A DNA stretch of 64,000 nucleotides from Micromonospora sp. WMMD961 (GCF_029626145.1 NZ_JARUBJ010000002.1:6892501-6956500), one strand, 5' to 3'; positions 1 to 9,177 are shown, counted from the stretch's first letter. Translations and numbers: made by a program. The notes: generated by a model not told the origin, from the sequence alone.

Positions 1-2
1 CG

Positions 3-461
3 TTGGCGAGTGCCGTCCTGTTGGTGCTGTTCATGCCGGTCTTCTTCGTCCTCTGGTGGCGGATGTTCACCGAGCTGAACCAGATCAACCCGGACGGCAC
101 CCTGGTGGAGCCCGATCCGGGCACCTTCTTCTTCGAGTTCTTCCTGCCGATCCTGTTGCTCCAGCTCGCGGTGCTGGTGCTGATGCTCGGGCTCTACTGG
201 CTCTACCACGTGGAGTACCTCAAGCGCGGCGGTCAGACGCTCGGCAAGAAGGTCATGAAGTTGCGCGTGGTGCCGCTCGACCCGACCCGCACGCTGGACC
301 GGCGGATGGCCGGCCGTCGGTGGCTGGTGCAGTTCCTGGCCGGTTCGCTGGTCCCGGGGTGCAGCTACGCCGACGGGTTCTGGCAACTCTGGGACAAGCC
401 GTGGCAGCAGTGCCTCCACGACAAGTTCGCCGCAACCATCGTCGTTAAGGTGTCCACGTGA
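3..461 (+). CDS. RDD family membrane protein (5' end outside window)
   Basis: The open frame enters from the left edge, so the true start is not visible; 152 codons remain. The protein has a long hydrophobic first half with two likely membrane spans (roughly residues 2-20 and 43-68), then the RDD-family signature GGQTLGKKVMKLRVVP followed by an Arg-rich stretch and a Cys/Trp-containing C-terminal segment (PWQQCLHDKFAATIVV). RDD proteins are small integral membrane proteins of mostly unknown function; some have been linked to ion transport. The next gene also carries an RDD domain with the matching motif [16 protein letters not shown], so the two are tandem paralogues, probably co-transcribed. 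Confident in the family, not in the function. Confidence 0.8.
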   Translation: MASAVLLVLFMPVFFVLWWRMFTELNQINPDGTLVEPDPGTFFFEFFLPILLLQLAVLVLMLGLYWLYHVEYLKRGGQTLGKKVMKLRVVPLDPTRTLDRRMAGRRWLVQFLAGSLVPGCSYADGFWQLWDKPWQQCLHDKFAATIVVKVST

Positions 462-498
462 GCGAGCGAACCGGCAGGCAGCGAAGCGGAGCAACGGC

Positions 499-1635
499 GT
501 GAGTGTGCAACCTGGCTGGTACGTCGATCCCGCCGACACCGAGACCCGGCGTTACTGGGACGGCGAGGGTTGGCTCGGCGCGCCCATTCCCGTCGACGCC
601 ACCCCGCCGGATGGTCCTCCGCCGCCCGAGCCGCCGCCCGCCCCGGTCACCCCGGCCGAGCCCCCGACCTCCGGCCCGGCTGCCCCTGGCTCCGAGACCG
701 TCGCGCCCGGCTGGCCGCCACACCAGGGCCCACCACCCGGGTACGGCCCGCAGTCCGGCTACGGCCCACCACCGGTGCAGGGCCCCGGCTACGGCCCACC
801 ACCGGTGCAAGGCCCCGGCTACGGCCCACCACCGGTGCAAGGCCCCGGCTACGGCCCACCACCGGTGCAAGGCCCCGGCTACGGCCCACCACCGGCACAG
901 GGCCCCGGCTGGGGGCCGCAGTCCGGCCCACCCGGTTGGGGTCCGCAGGGCGGTCCGCCCGGCTGGGCTCCTCCGGGCAGCCAACCCGGCTGGGTGCCGC
1001 CCGCTGGTCACCCTGGCTGGCCCGGGCGACCGCCCGAGCCAAGGCCGCATGGCCACGCGCTGGCCGGTTACGGTCGCCGGTTCACCGCCCGGCTGATCGA
1101 CTTCGGCCTCATTCTCGCGCTGAACGTGCTGGTCAACGGCTGGTTCGTCTGGCGCTGGGCGCAGGAGTGGGCACCGTACTGGCAGGAGTTCTTCCGGCGC
1201 GCCGCGCGCGGCGACAGGTCCGCCGAGGGAATGCCGGTGCCCGGCGAGCAGGCCGGTTCGCTGCTCGTGGTGATCCTGCTGATCGCCACCGCGCTGTGGC
1301 TGGCGTACGAGGTGCCCGCCATGGCCGCCGGTGGGCAGACCTTCGGCAAACGGGTGATGCGGATCCGAGCGGTGCCGATGGCCGCCGACCAGCCGCTGGG
1401 CTTCGGCCGGGCACTGAGCCGGTGGAGCACGCTGGGTCTGCCGACGCTGCTCTGGTACTGCGCCGGGATCGGCCTGGTGCTGCAACTGGTCGACTCCCTC
1501 TCTCCCCTCTTCGACCACCCGCTGCGCCAGGCGCTGCACGACAGGCGCGCGCAGACGGTGGTCGTCGAAGTCCCTTACCGCCCCGGCTCCGCCCCCTCGG
1601 ACGACCGCAACCAGCCCTCGGGAGACACTCCATGA
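499..1635 (+). CDS. DUF2510 / proline-rich / RDD membrane protein
   Basis: A 378-residue protein in three parts. The N-terminus has the DUF2510 pattern [18 protein letters not shown] (residues 5-22). Residues about 30-190 are Pro/Gly-rich low complexity and contain a decapeptide repeat [10 protein letters not shown] encoded by a 30-bp tandem repeat. The C-terminus (about 195-360) is an RDD membrane domain with [16 protein letters not shown]. The GTG start at 499 puts the DUF2510 motif at the extreme N-terminus as is usual for that domain. Its stop overlaps the next start (ATGA at 1632), suggesting translational coupling to the aminotransferase gene. The substrate, if it is a transporter, cannot be read from the sequence. 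Confidence 0.82.
   Translation: MSVQPGWYVDPADTETRRYWDGEGWLGAPIPVDATPPDGPPPPEPPPAPVTPAEPPTSGPAAPGSETVAPGWPPHQGPPPGYGPQSGYGPPPVQGPGYGPPPVQGPGYGPPPVQGPGYGPPPVQGPGYGPPPAQGPGWGPQSGPPGWGPQGGPPGWAPPGSQPGWVPPAGHPGWPGRPPEPRPHGHALAGYGRRFTARLIDFGLILALNVLVNGWFVWRWAQEWAPYWQEFFRRAARGDRSAEGMPVPGEQAGSLLVVILLIATALWLAYEVPAMAAGGQTFGKRVMRIRAVPMAADQPLGFGRALSRWSTLGLPTLLWYCAGIGLVLQLVDSLSPLFDHPLRQALHDRRAQTVVVEVPYRPGSAPSDDRNQPSGDTP
757..900 (+). repeat. 30-bp in-frame tandem repeat ([10 protein letters not shown])
   Basis: Four full 30-bp units lie at 781-810, 811-840, 841-870 and 871-900, preceded by a 24-bp partial unit at 757-780. The first three full units are identical and the last differs only near its 3' end (GCACAG for GTGCAA). 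The repeat is in frame and encodes [10 protein letters not shown]. Near-identity at third codon positions points to recent expansion or contraction by slippage or unequal exchange, so copy number may vary between strains. Confidence 0.95.
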
Positions 1636-2735
1636 CCGACTCCGGACGTCACCAGCCGGCCCTGCGGCTGACCCGCGCCGACCTGGACGCGTTGCCCAAC
1701 TACGTGCCGGGGCGCAGCCCCGCCGACCTGGCTCGGGAGTTGGGCCTGCCGGAGGCCATCAAGCTGGCCAGCAACGAGGTTCCGTACGGACCGCTGCCCG
1801 GGGTGGTGGAGGCGGTCACCGAGGCGATCATGGCCTCGCACCGCTATCCGGACATGGGCGTGGTCGCGCTGCGGGACGCGTTGGCCGAGCGGTACGGCGT
1901 GGAAGCCGACCGGATCGCCACCGGCTGCGGGTCGGTGGCGCTCGCCGAACACCTGGTTCGGGCAACCTGCCTGCCCGGCGACGAGGTGCTCTACTCGTGG
2001 CGGTCCTTCGAGGCGTACCCGATCATTGCGGCGACCAGCGGCGCGACCAGCGTGCGGGTGCCCAACGAGGCCGGGCACGGGCACGACCTGGCGGCGATGG
2101 CCGCGGCCGTGACCGACCGGACCCGGGTGATTTTCGTCTGCAACCCGAACAACCCCACCGGCACCGCGCTACGCCGGGCGGAGTTGGACGCGTTCCTCGA
2201 CGCGGTGCCCGACGACGTGCTGGTGGTGATCGACGAGGCGTACCGGGAGTTCGTCACCGACGCGGAGGTGCCGGACGGGCTCGACTACCTGGACCGGCCC
2301 AACGTGGCGGTGCTGCGCACGCTGTCGAAGGCGTGGGGCCTTGCCGGGCTGCGAATGGGCTGGCTGGTCGCCCAGCCGGTGGTGGCCGCCGCCATCCGTA
2401 AGGTGGCAACCCCGTTCTCCAGCAGCACGGCGGCCCAGGCCGGGGCGCTTGCCGCGTTGACCCAGGTTGCCGAGATGGAGCGCCGCTGCGCCCTGGTCGT
2501 CGCCGAGCGGGACCGGGTCACCGAGGCGTTGCGCAAGTTCGTGCCCGAGGTGCCGACGAGTCAGGCCAACTTCGTCTGGCTGCCACTGGCTGATCGTTCG
2601 GTGGCGTTCGGTAAGGCGTGCGAGGCGCGCGGTGTGATCGTGCGGCCGTTCGCCGGTGACGGCGTCCGGGTCACCATCGGCACCCCGGCCGAGAACGACG
2701 CGTTCCTGGCGGCTGCGGAGGCGGCGCTGGCCTGA
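1632..2735 (+). CDS. HisC-type aminotransferase (histidinol-phosphate / phenylalanine aminotransferase)
   Basis: A 367-residue PLP-dependent class I/II aminotransferase of the HisC family. Visible features are the substrate/cofactor region [12 protein letters not shown] near residue 50, the conserved CNPNNPTG loop, the DEAYREFV segment and the PLP-lysine segment [13 protein letters not shown]. HisC transfers an amino group from glutamate to imidazole-acetol phosphate in histidine synthesis; many actinobacterial orphans of this type act on aromatic keto acids and are named phenylalanine aminotransferase (pat). No other his gene is nearby, which favours an aromatic aminotransferase, but sequence alone does not settle it. 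The ATG at 1632 overlaps the preceding stop as ATGA. Confidence 0.85.
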   Translation: MTDSGRHQPALRLTRADLDALPNYVPGRSPADLARELGLPEAIKLASNEVPYGPLPGVVEAVTEAIMASHRYPDMGVVALRDALAERYGVEADRIATGCGSVALAEHLVRATCLPGDEVLYSWRSFEAYPIIAATSGATSVRVPNEAGHGHDLAAMAAAVTDRTRVIFVCNPNNPTGTALRRAELDAFLDAVPDDVLVVIDEAYREFVTDAEVPDGLDYLDRPNVAVLRTLSKAWGLAGLRMGWLVAQPVVAAAIRKVATPFSSSTAAQAGALAALTQVAEMERRCALVVAERDRVTEALRKFVPEVPTSQANFVWLPLADRSVAFGKACEARGVIVRPFAGDGVRVTIGTPAENDAFLAAAEAALA

Positions 2736-2870
2736 CCGTGGGTCTGTCGTCTGTGGCCGGGGTGTGGCAGCGCGGCGAGAGCGGACCTCGGCCGGCGGCT
2801 GACGCTCCGGCGCAGGGCTCAGCCGAGTAGGTCCTCGCCCTGACTCGGGCCTGGGCGCGGACGATCGAAC

Positions 2871-3266
<396 letters not shown>

Positions 3267-3364
3267 GCGCCGACCCCTTCCACGGAAACCTGAACCATGA
3301 GAAACATACCCTTTTCGAACACAGGGCATGGACGGCTCAGAAGTCCGGGCGGAAGACACCACGA

Positions 3365-4621
3365 TCAGGTGGCGGCCAGGATCACCGCCTCCCCCGTGTA
3401 GTAGTAGCGCTGATCGTCACCGTTCGGATCGACCGGCTTGCGGAGTCGTTCGACCGCGACGTAACCGTCCATCACCCCCACCGCCCCGGGAGCCCAGCCG
3501 GTCCCGTCCGAGCCCACGTTGAGCGGGAAGCGGGACAGTTGGGCGCCTGTCACCGGGTCCAGGGTCACCAGGTCGTTCGCCTCGGTCAACAGGTGCACCC
3601 GGCCAGGTTGCGCCGCGAGCACCCGCGCCGGCCCGAGACCGTCGGTCCTCCACAGCTCGGTGCCCGTACGCGCCGATCGACCCACCACGACACCGTCGAG
3701 CACGGCGATCGACTGCTCACCGACCAGGGCGGCGCCGGCCGGGTCCAGGGTGGGGGCGGCGACCGGCGGACCGGCACCCAACAGCCAGCCCCGGCCGCCC
3801 TCGTCGCCCGGCCCGGCCGTCCGCAGCCCCAGACAGTCCGACCGGCCGGTACGGCAGCCGAGCGGCGTCACCACCAACCCGTCCGGGCCGTTCGGCGGTC
3901 GCCAACGCTCGCGTACCGCGCCGGTCGCCGCGTCCCGGAACTCGACGGTGGCCGGCCCGGCGCAGGTGTCCAGGCCGATCAACTGCCCGGCTGCCGTGGT
4001 GCCGACATCGCTGCGGCAGCTCCCGGGCAGTTCGACCCGCCACAGCTCCCGCCCGTCGCTCAGCTCGACAGCGCGCGCCTGGACATCCCCGGTCACCACC
4101 AGCACCGTCCGGCCGTCCGGGAGGTCGGCGAGTCGGAGTCCGCGCGGCTCCCAGACGGTGGCCGCCCCGGTACGGCGTACCACCGCTGAACTCTCGGCGG
4201 GCTTCGGACCGTCGGTTCGCCAGAGCACCCCGCCGGTCCGGGCGTCGAGTGCGACAAGTTGCCCGTCCGACCAGCGGCTGACCACCGTGCTGCCGCTGGC
4301 CACCACCCCGGTCAGCTCGGCCGGCCAGCGCCGGTACGACCAGTACGGGCTGGTCCGGTACCGCCCGTCGACCGGCCGGTCCGCGTAGACCTGGCGGTGT
4401 GCGGCGTACACCCGCAGTCTGCCGTCGACGATCAACGGGGCGACCGGCAGCCGACCGATCACTCCGGCAGCCGGTCGGGCCGGCGCCGGGTAGTCGCCCC
4501 GGGCCACGGTGCTCACCTCTGCCGGCGCGAGGACCCGGTGCACGACGACCACGACGGCCGCCGTCGCGAGCAGCGCCGCGACCGCGATCACCAGCCGCCG
4601 CCGGCCTCTCGGGAACCTCAT
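3365..4621 (-). CDS. PQQ-like beta-propeller repeat protein, membrane anchored
   Basis: A 418-residue protein with a basic N-terminus (MRFPRGRRR) and one membrane span (residues 10-30), then an extracytoplasmic domain of repeated blades such as LVALDARTGGVLWRT, AVELSDGRELWRV and LVTLDPVTGAQLSRF, the typical A-x-D-x-x-T-G-x-x-x-W signature of PQQ-like (WD-type) propellers. Such single-pass proteins in actinomycetes are usually of unknown function; the fold serves binding or scaffolding. A few Cys pairs (around SCRSDVG and DTCAGP) could form disulphides outside the cell. No enzymatic partner is adjacent. Confidence 0.78.
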   Translation of the reverse strand: MRFPRGRRRLVIAVAALLATAAVVVVVHRVLAPAEVSTVARGDYPAPARPAAGVIGRLPVAPLIVDGRLRVYAAHRQVYADRPVDGRYRTSPYWSYRRWPAELTGVVASGSTVVSRWSDGQLVALDARTGGVLWRTDGPKPAESSAVVRRTGAATVWEPRGLRLADLPDGRTVLVVTGDVQARAVELSDGRELWRVELPGSCRSDVGTTAAGQLIGLDTCAGPATVEFRDAATGAVRERWRPPNGPDGLVVTPLGCRTGRSDCLGLRTAGPGDEGGRGWLLGAGPPVAAPTLDPAGAALVGEQSIAVLDGVVVGRSARTGTELWRTDGLGPARVLAAQPGRVHLLTEANDLVTLDPVTGAQLSRFPLNVGSDGTGWAPGAVGVMDGYVAVERLRKPVDPNGDDQRYYYTGEAVILAAT

Positions 4622-4702
4622 GCCGCACCTCCGCCCGGCACCCTACCCAGCGGAGGGGGCCGGACCCCGGCCAGGTCACGGCGAGGAGTGACCGGCTGGC
4701 GC

Positions 4703-5185
4703 TCAGGCGGCTTCGACGGTGCCGGTGGCATCGGCCGCGACGGCCAGATCGGCGAGGTCACGCCGGAGCGCCACCTCCACCGCCCGCGCGGCGAGGCCGC
4801 CGAGCAACAGAGCCACCACCCGGCCGTACGGGTCCATCGGCACCGCCTCCTGGGTGACGGTGACCGCCGTGCATCCTCGACGGCGGCGACGGACCGGTCG
4901 CAGGCTCCAGGTGATGCGGTAGTCGACGCCGGCACCGGAGGAACAGAGCACCAGTCGCTGCGGAGCGATGGCCTCCACTACCAGGAACTCCTCGGTCAGC
5001 GTGCCACCGTCCGGCTGGGCGCGCTCCTCACGCCAGGAGGTGCCCGGACCGAACGGGCCCGGGGTGAGCACCTTGATCGGACCGGCCGCGGTCAGCCGGG
5101 CCGCACGGCCGGGCAGGTCGGTCAGGAGACGCCAGACATCGGCCGCGTGCGCCTCGATGATTCCGGTAACCGCCACCGTCGACAT
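4703..5185 (-). CDS. SRPBCC-fold protein (polyketide cyclase/START-like)
   Basis: A 160-residue protein of the SRPBCC (Bet v 1-like) superfamily. It opens with STVAVTGIIEAHAADVWRLL, typical of the first beta strand and helix, and continues with the alternating strands and a long C-terminal helix (residues 120-145) expected of the hydrophobic-cavity fold. The start at 5185 has a GGGAGGG ribosome site; a longer in-frame extension upstream has no family similarity and was rejected. Such proteins bind hydrophobic ligands or act as cyclases; the ligand here is unknown. It stands alone between a propeller protein and a DUF397 gene. Confidence 0.72.
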   Translation of the reverse strand: MSTVAVTGIIEAHAADVWRLLTDLPGRAARLTAAGPIKVLTPGPFGPGTSWREERAQPDGGTLTEEFLVVEAIAPQRLVLCSSGAGVDYRITWSLRPVRRRRRGCTAVTVTQEAVPMDPYGRVVALLLGGLAARAVEVALRRDLADLAVAADATGTVEAA

Positions 5186-5328
5186 GCCGCCCTCCCGTGT
5201 CCCCGACGGTACGCGGAGTGAGGGCCGGACGGGGCCTCCGGGACGGAATTCCCACCACCCGGAGGCCACTCTGTCCGTTTGGACGGTTACTCGGCACCGG
5301 GCGTCGTCGACCGGTGCCGAGGCTTTCG

Positions 5329-5538
5329 TCAGCGTTCGAAGCGACCGGCTCGGATCGCGCCGATGAAGGCTGTCCACCCCGGCGGGCTGACCGCGAGTGT
5401 GGGGCCGGCCTGGTCCTTGGAGTCGCGGACCGCGACCAGACCGTGGACATCGACCAGGTTGTCCGCCACTTCCACGCAGAGCCCCTGGTCGTTGGAACGG
5501 CTACTGGTGCGCCAGATCGCGCCCGCAAGATCGTGCAT
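5329..5538 (-). CDS. DUF397 domain protein
   Basis: A 69-residue protein with the DUF397 pattern: an N-terminal WRTSSRSNDQGLCVEVAD segment, a central VAVRDSKDQ and a C-terminal PPGWTAFIGAIRAGRF. The GGAGGTAACG ribosome site fixes the start at 5538. DUF397 proteins are abundant in Streptomyces and Micromonospora and normally sit next to an XRE-type DNA-binding partner (DUF5753), as in the BldB/WhiJ-like regulatory pairs. No such partner is visible within several kilobases, so this is an orphan copy. A strong palindrome lies 110 bp upstream. Confidence 0.8.
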   Translation of the reverse strand: MHDLAGAIWRTSSRSNDQGLCVEVADNLVDVHGLVAVRDSKDQAGPTLAVSPPGWTAFIGAIRAGRFER

Positions 5539-5647
5539 CGTCGTTACCTCCGTGTGCGATGGATGCCCCACCGCTGACAGCCGGGCAGCGCCCGGCCCGG
5601 GCCGCGCGGCGAGGCAACGGGATCCGGACGATCAACGGATCAACCAG

Positions 5648-5684
5648 GGCTGGTTATCGCACGAGCTGTGCGATAACCAGTCCC
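5648..5684. terminator. Strong inverted repeat between fahA and DUF397 gene
   Basis: Perfect 13-bp arms (CTGGTTATCGCAC at 5651-5663, complement at 5669-5681) around a 5-bp centre GAGCT; with one G-T pair the stem extends to 5648/5684. It starts about 30 bp past the fahA stop on the minus strand, which fits an actinobacterial terminator without a U tract. The AT-containing arms and placement 110 bp upstream of the DUF397 start also allow a protein-binding operator. Structure is seen directly; role is inferred. Confidence 0.6.
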
Positions 5685-5712
5685 GTGCACGAGACGGTTG
5701 GAATTCGTCCGC

Positions 5713-6909
5713 TCAGTTGGCCGGACGAACCGTGCCGGTGACCTCGCCGAGGGCGATGGTGGTGCCGTCCGGGCCGGGCGCGGTGGCGGTGATGGTCACC
5801 GTGTCGCCGTCGGCCAGGAAGGTGCGGGTCTCGTCGCCCACCTTGACCGGCTCTGCCCCGCCCCAGGTCAGCTCCAGGAACGAGCCGACCTGCGACCGGT
5901 CCGGGCCGGAGACGGTGCCGGAGGCGTACAGGTCGCCGGTGCGCAGCGACGCGCCGTTGACGGTGAGGTGCGCCAACTGCTGTGCCGGAGTCCAGTACAT
6001 GGTGGCGAACGGCGGCTCGCTGACCTGCTCGCCGTTCCACTGGACCACGAGTCGGAGGTCCAGGCCCAGGTGCGGCACGTCCCGCAGGTAGTCGACCACC
6101 GGCGGGTCCTGGTCAGGGGCGGGCACGAAGGCGTCGCCGAGCGCGTCCAGCGGCGTCACCCAGGCCGACACCGAGGTGGCGAAGGACTTGCCGAGGAACG
6201 GCCCGAGCGGCTGGTACTCCCAGGCCTGGATGTCCCGAGCCGACCAGTCGTTGACCAGCACCACACCGAAGACGTGGTCGGCGAAGTCGTCCACCGCGAC
6301 CCGCTGACCCAACGGGCTGGGTACGCCCACCACGAAGCCCACCTCGGCCTCGATGTCGAGACGTACCGAAGGACCGGTGACCGGGCCGTCGGCGGAGGGG
6401 CGCTGCCCGGTCGGTCGGATCACCGGCGTGCCGGAGACGACCACCGTGCCGGCCCGTCCGTGGTAGCCGATCGGCAGGTGCTTCCAGTTCGGCAGCAGCG
6501 GCGGCTGACCGGGGCGGAAGATCTGCCCGACGTTCGAGGCGTGGTGCTCGGACGAGTAGAAGTCGACGTAGTCGGCCACCTCGATCGGGAGCAGCAGCTC
6601 CACGTCGTCCAGGGGCACCAGCAACGGCTCCACCGCGGCCCGGTGCGCCGGGTCGGTCAGCAGTTCGGTGATCCGCTGCCGTACCGCCGTCCACTGCGGA
6701 CGACCCAGCGCCATGAAGTCGTTGAGGGTGGACCGGCACAACGCGCCGGCGGCCAGCACCAGGTCGGCGGCCTCCGCCGCGGCCAGGTCGAACACCCACG
6801 ACCCGATCCGTACGCCGATCCGTGGCTGCCCCCCGTCGGTCCGGAACACCCCGTACGGCAGGTTCGTCACCCCGTACGGCGACCCGTCGGCACCGGTCAC
6901 CCAGGTCAT
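5713..6909 (-). CDS. fahA: Fumarylacetoacetase
   Basis: A 398-residue fumarylacetoacetate hydrolase, the last enzyme of tyrosine/homogentisate breakdown (fumarylacetoacetate to fumarate plus acetoacetate). It has the N-terminal SH3-like domain (start TWVTGADGSPYGVTNLPYGV) and the C-terminal FAH domain. Visible active-site segments are YVDFYSSEHHASNVG (Asp ligand and catalytic His), DIEAEVGFVVG (two Glu metal ligands) and LVNDWSARDIQAWEYQPLG (Asp ligand). The start at 6909 overlaps the upstream stop by ATGA, so it is translationally coupled to the 289-residue unknown gene. It sits across a promoter region from homogentisate dioxygenase. Confidence 0.93.
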   Translation of the reverse strand: MTWVTGADGSPYGVTNLPYGVFRTDGGQPRIGVRIGSWVFDLAAAEAADLVLAAGALCRSTLNDFMALGRPQWTAVRQRITELLTDPAHRAAVEPLLVPLDDVELLLPIEVADYVDFYSSEHHASNVGQIFRPGQPPLLPNWKHLPIGYHGRAGTVVVSGTPVIRPTGQRPSADGPVTGPSVRLDIEAEVGFVVGVPSPLGQRVAVDDFADHVFGVVLVNDWSARDIQAWEYQPLGPFLGKSFATSVSAWVTPLDALGDAFVPAPDQDPPVVDYLRDVPHLGLDLRLVVQWNGEQVSEPPFATMYWTPAQQLAHLTVNGASLRTGDLYASGTVSGPDRSQVGSFLELTWGGAEPVKVGDETRTFLADGDTVTITATAPGPDGTTIALGEVTGTVRPAN

Positions 6910-7775
6910 GCGTCGTAGCCCCCGTTCACCAGCCCAAGCCGGATCAGATCGGTCAGTGGTTCCAGGATGCTGCACGAGCCGAAGCCGACCCACAGTGGCC
7001 GCGGCGCGTCCAGCCGCGCGCTCGCGCGCTCCAGCAGGGGGCGCGGGTCGAGAACGGTCAGCAGCTCGGCGACCGTCTCCACCCGGTCACCGTCGGCGGC
7101 CGCCAGGGTGGCGGCCAGCACGTTGGCGTAGCCGTGGTGGGTGAAGCCGGTCTCCGGGTCCAGGTGCCGGATCGCCTGGTGCAGGCCTGCGGTGAGTTTG
7201 AACGGCAGGCTCCGGTCGCGGCAGGCGCAGATCACGGCGGCCAGCTCGGCCGGCGTGGGGAAGAGTTCGGCAGCCAGGCCACCGGTGCGGAACTTGGCGG
7301 CGATCGGCATCCCGTCGGCGCGGGCGGCGGCGAGCGCGTCCAGCGCGCCCATCAGCCCGAAGGTCAGCGGCAGCTCGGCGTAGACGGCCTCGACGCCGGG
7401 CATCGCATCGGTGCGCCGCAGCAGTTCGGCGATGCCGGGCAGCGGGTCCTCACCGCGTTTGGCGACCGCCACCTCGACCTGGCGGGCGGTCACACCGCCG
7501 GGTGCCAGGAACGACAGCGCGAACGGCAGGCGGGCGATGCCGGTGTCACCGATCAACCCGATCACCAGACCCTCGCCCAGGTCGACGAGACCGCCCAGTT
7601 CTCCCGCCGCGACGGTCGAGGCGGGGATGAGCAGCGGGCCGACCAGGTCGGCGTACCAGGCGGTGCGGTGCCGACGGTGAGCGGCGAGCGCGTCGGGGAG
7701 CGTGGCGCTGCCCGGCGGGAAGACGGCGGCGTCGTCCACCAGGCCGTCGAGGAGTGCGGGCACCTGCGTTGACAC
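6906..7775 (-). CDS. Conserved protein of unknown function in the homogentisate cluster
   Basis: A 289-residue soluble protein with a GTG start at 7775 and no signal peptide. I do not recognise an enzyme family. Conserved-looking blocks are LVDDAAVFPPGSATLPDALA at the N-terminus, a middle segment MPIAAKFRTGG, then LPFKLTAGLHQAIRH and FTHHGYANVLAATLAA. The alternating Lys-containing strands (AAKFRTGG, FKLTAGLH) suggest an alpha/beta barrel-like layout, but that is inference. It is the first gene of the operon and overlaps fahA, so a role in homogentisate or maleylacetoacetate metabolism is plausible. No maleylacetoacetate isomerase gene (maiA) is visible in this cluster. Confidence 0.75.
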   Translation of the reverse strand: MSTQVPALLDGLVDDAAVFPPGSATLPDALAAHRRHRTAWYADLVGPLLIPASTVAAGELGGLVDLGEGLVIGLIGDTGIARLPFALSFLAPGGVTARQVEVAVAKRGEDPLPGIAELLRRTDAMPGVEAVYAELPLTFGLMGALDALAAARADGMPIAAKFRTGGLAAELFPTPAELAAVICACRDRSLPFKLTAGLHQAIRHLDPETGFTHHGYANVLAATLAAADGDRVETVAELLTVLDPRPLLERASARLDAPRPLWVGFGSCSILEPLTDLIRLGLVNGGYDA

Positions 7776-7817
7776 GGAACAAGAATGTACGGGACGCTAC
7801 GAGGAACGGACAACAGT

Positions 7818-7832
7818 GTCCGATTATCGGAC
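7818..7832. promoter_or_regulatory. Candidate operator in the divergent hmgA promoter region
   Basis: A perfect 15-bp palindrome, GTCCGAT-T-ATCGGAC, lies in the 95-bp gap between the divergent starts at 7775 (minus) and 7871 (plus). Its position would let one regulator control both the dioxygenase and the fahA operon. No regulator gene is adjacent, so the binding protein is unknown. Confidence 0.5.
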
Positions 7833-7870
7833 GCGGTTGATCGGTGAACGGAACATATCGGGAGGGCGAG

Positions 7871-9037
7871 ATGCCGTACTACCGCAGCGTCGGCGACGTG
7901 CCGCGCAAGCGCCACACCCAGTTCCGTCAGCCCGACGGCACGCTCTACGCCGAGGAGCTGATGGGCCAGGAGGGCTTCTCCTCCGACTCGTCCCTGCTCT
8001 ACCACCGGCACGCGCCCACCGCGATCCTGGCCGCCGACGAGTTCACCCCACCCACGTTCACCCGAGCGCCGAACCTGCCGCTCAAACCCCGCCACCTGCG
8101 CACCCACAAGCTGGACACCGGCGGCGCCGACCCCGTCCTCGGCCGGCAGTACCTGCTCGCCAACGACGACGTCCGCATCGGGTACGTGCTCGCCGACCGG
8201 CCCTCACCGCTGTTCCGTGACGCCACCGGCGACCACTGCCTCTACGTCGAGTCGGGCACCTTGCGGGTCGAGTCTCCCTTCGGAGTGCTGGACGCGGTCG
8301 CCGGCGACTACGTCATCGTCCCCACCTCGACCATCCACCGGCTGGTGCCCACCGGAGACCAGCCCGTCCGCCTGCTCACCGTCGAGGCGTCCGGGCACAT
8401 CGGCCCACCCAAGCGCTACCTCTCCGTACGCGGTCAGTTCCTGGAGCACTCGCCCTACTGCGAACGCGACGTCCGCGGCCCGGACACCCCGCTGCTCGTC
8501 GACGACGAGGAGGTCGAGGTGCTGGTCCGCCACCGCCGCGGTTGGACCCGCTACGTCTACGCCAAGCACCCGTTCGACGTCGTCGGCTGGGACGGGCACC
8601 TCTACCCGTGGGCGTTCTCCATCCACGACTTCGAGCCGATCACCGGCCGCATCCACCAGCCCCCACCGGTGCACCAGACCTTCCAGGGGCCCAACTTCGT
8701 CATCTGCTCGTTCGTGCCCCGCAAGGTCGACTACCACCCGGACGCGATCCCGGTGCCGTACAACCACCACAACGTCGACTCCGACGAGATGCTCTTCTAC
8801 ACCGGCGGCAACTACGAGGCCCGGCGCGGCTCCGGCATCGAACAGGGCTCGATCTCGCTGCACCCGTCCGGTTTCACCCACGGCCCCCAGCCGGGTGCGG
8901 CCGAGCGTTCCATCGGTGCGGACTACTTCGACGAGCTGGCCGTCATGGTCGACACCTTCCGCCCCCTGGACCTCTGCGACGCCGCCAACGCCTGCGAGGA
9001 CGAGGGGTACGCCTGGACGTGGGCGCGTTCTGTGTAG
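7871..9037 (+). CDS. hmgA: Homogentisate 1,2-dioxygenase
   Basis: A 388-residue cupin-type ring-cleaving dioxygenase converting homogentisate to maleylacetoacetate. The ATG at 7871 follows a GGAGGG ribosome site; the upstream in-frame ATG lacks one. Typical segments are MPYYRSVGDVPRKRHTQFR at the N-terminus, GHIGPPKRYLS, GRIHQPPPVHQTFQGPNFV, PYNHHNVDSDEMLFYTGG (His/Glu-rich, iron region) and HPSGFTHGPQPGA near the C-terminus. Together with the divergent fahA operon this forms a compact tyrosine-catabolic locus. A long palindromic element begins about 7 bp after the stop and may end transcription. Confidence 0.93.
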   Translation: MPYYRSVGDVPRKRHTQFRQPDGTLYAEELMGQEGFSSDSSLLYHRHAPTAILAADEFTPPTFTRAPNLPLKPRHLRTHKLDTGGADPVLGRQYLLANDDVRIGYVLADRPSPLFRDATGDHCLYVESGTLRVESPFGVLDAVAGDYVIVPTSTIHRLVPTGDQPVRLLTVEASGHIGPPKRYLSVRGQFLEHSPYCERDVRGPDTPLLVDDEEVEVLVRHRRGWTRYVYAKHPFDVVGWDGHLYPWAFSIHDFEPITGRIHQPPPVHQTFQGPNFVICSFVPRKVDYHPDAIPVPYNHHNVDSDEMLFYTGGNYEARRGSGIEQGSISLHPSGFTHGPQPGAAERSIGADYFDELAVMVDTFRPLDLCDAANACEDEGYAWTWARSV

Positions 9038-9043
9038 TCGGCC

Positions 9044-9123
9044 TCGGGGTTTCGCCGGAGCCCGACCCGCTCTGGGCGGTCAGGCTTGATCCCGACGCGG
9101 GTCGGGCTCCGGCGAAACCCTGA
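9044..9123. repeat. Palindromic repeat element, copy A
   Basis: Perfect 23-bp complementary arms at 9047-9069 and 9098-9120, with one further inner C-G pair (9070/9097) and outer pairs to 9044/9123 through one G-T. They enclose a 26-nt loop at 9071-9096 containing GGGCGGTCAGGCTTGATC. The arms begin with GGGTTTC. The same loop recurs at 39585-39610 and, inverted, at 40067-40092, each with different arm sequences. Copy A lies between convergent genes, where it may also act as a two-way terminator. Confidence 0.9.
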
Positions 9124-9177
9124 CGTGGTCGAGCTAGGCGACGCTGGTGATCTTTCGTGGTGTCGCCGGAGGTTGGG

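Noticed and set aside
9047..9120. Copy A taken as an ordinary terminator
   Set aside because: It probably terminates transcription, but the 26-nt loop shared with two intragenic copies shows it belongs to a repeat family, so it was reported as such.
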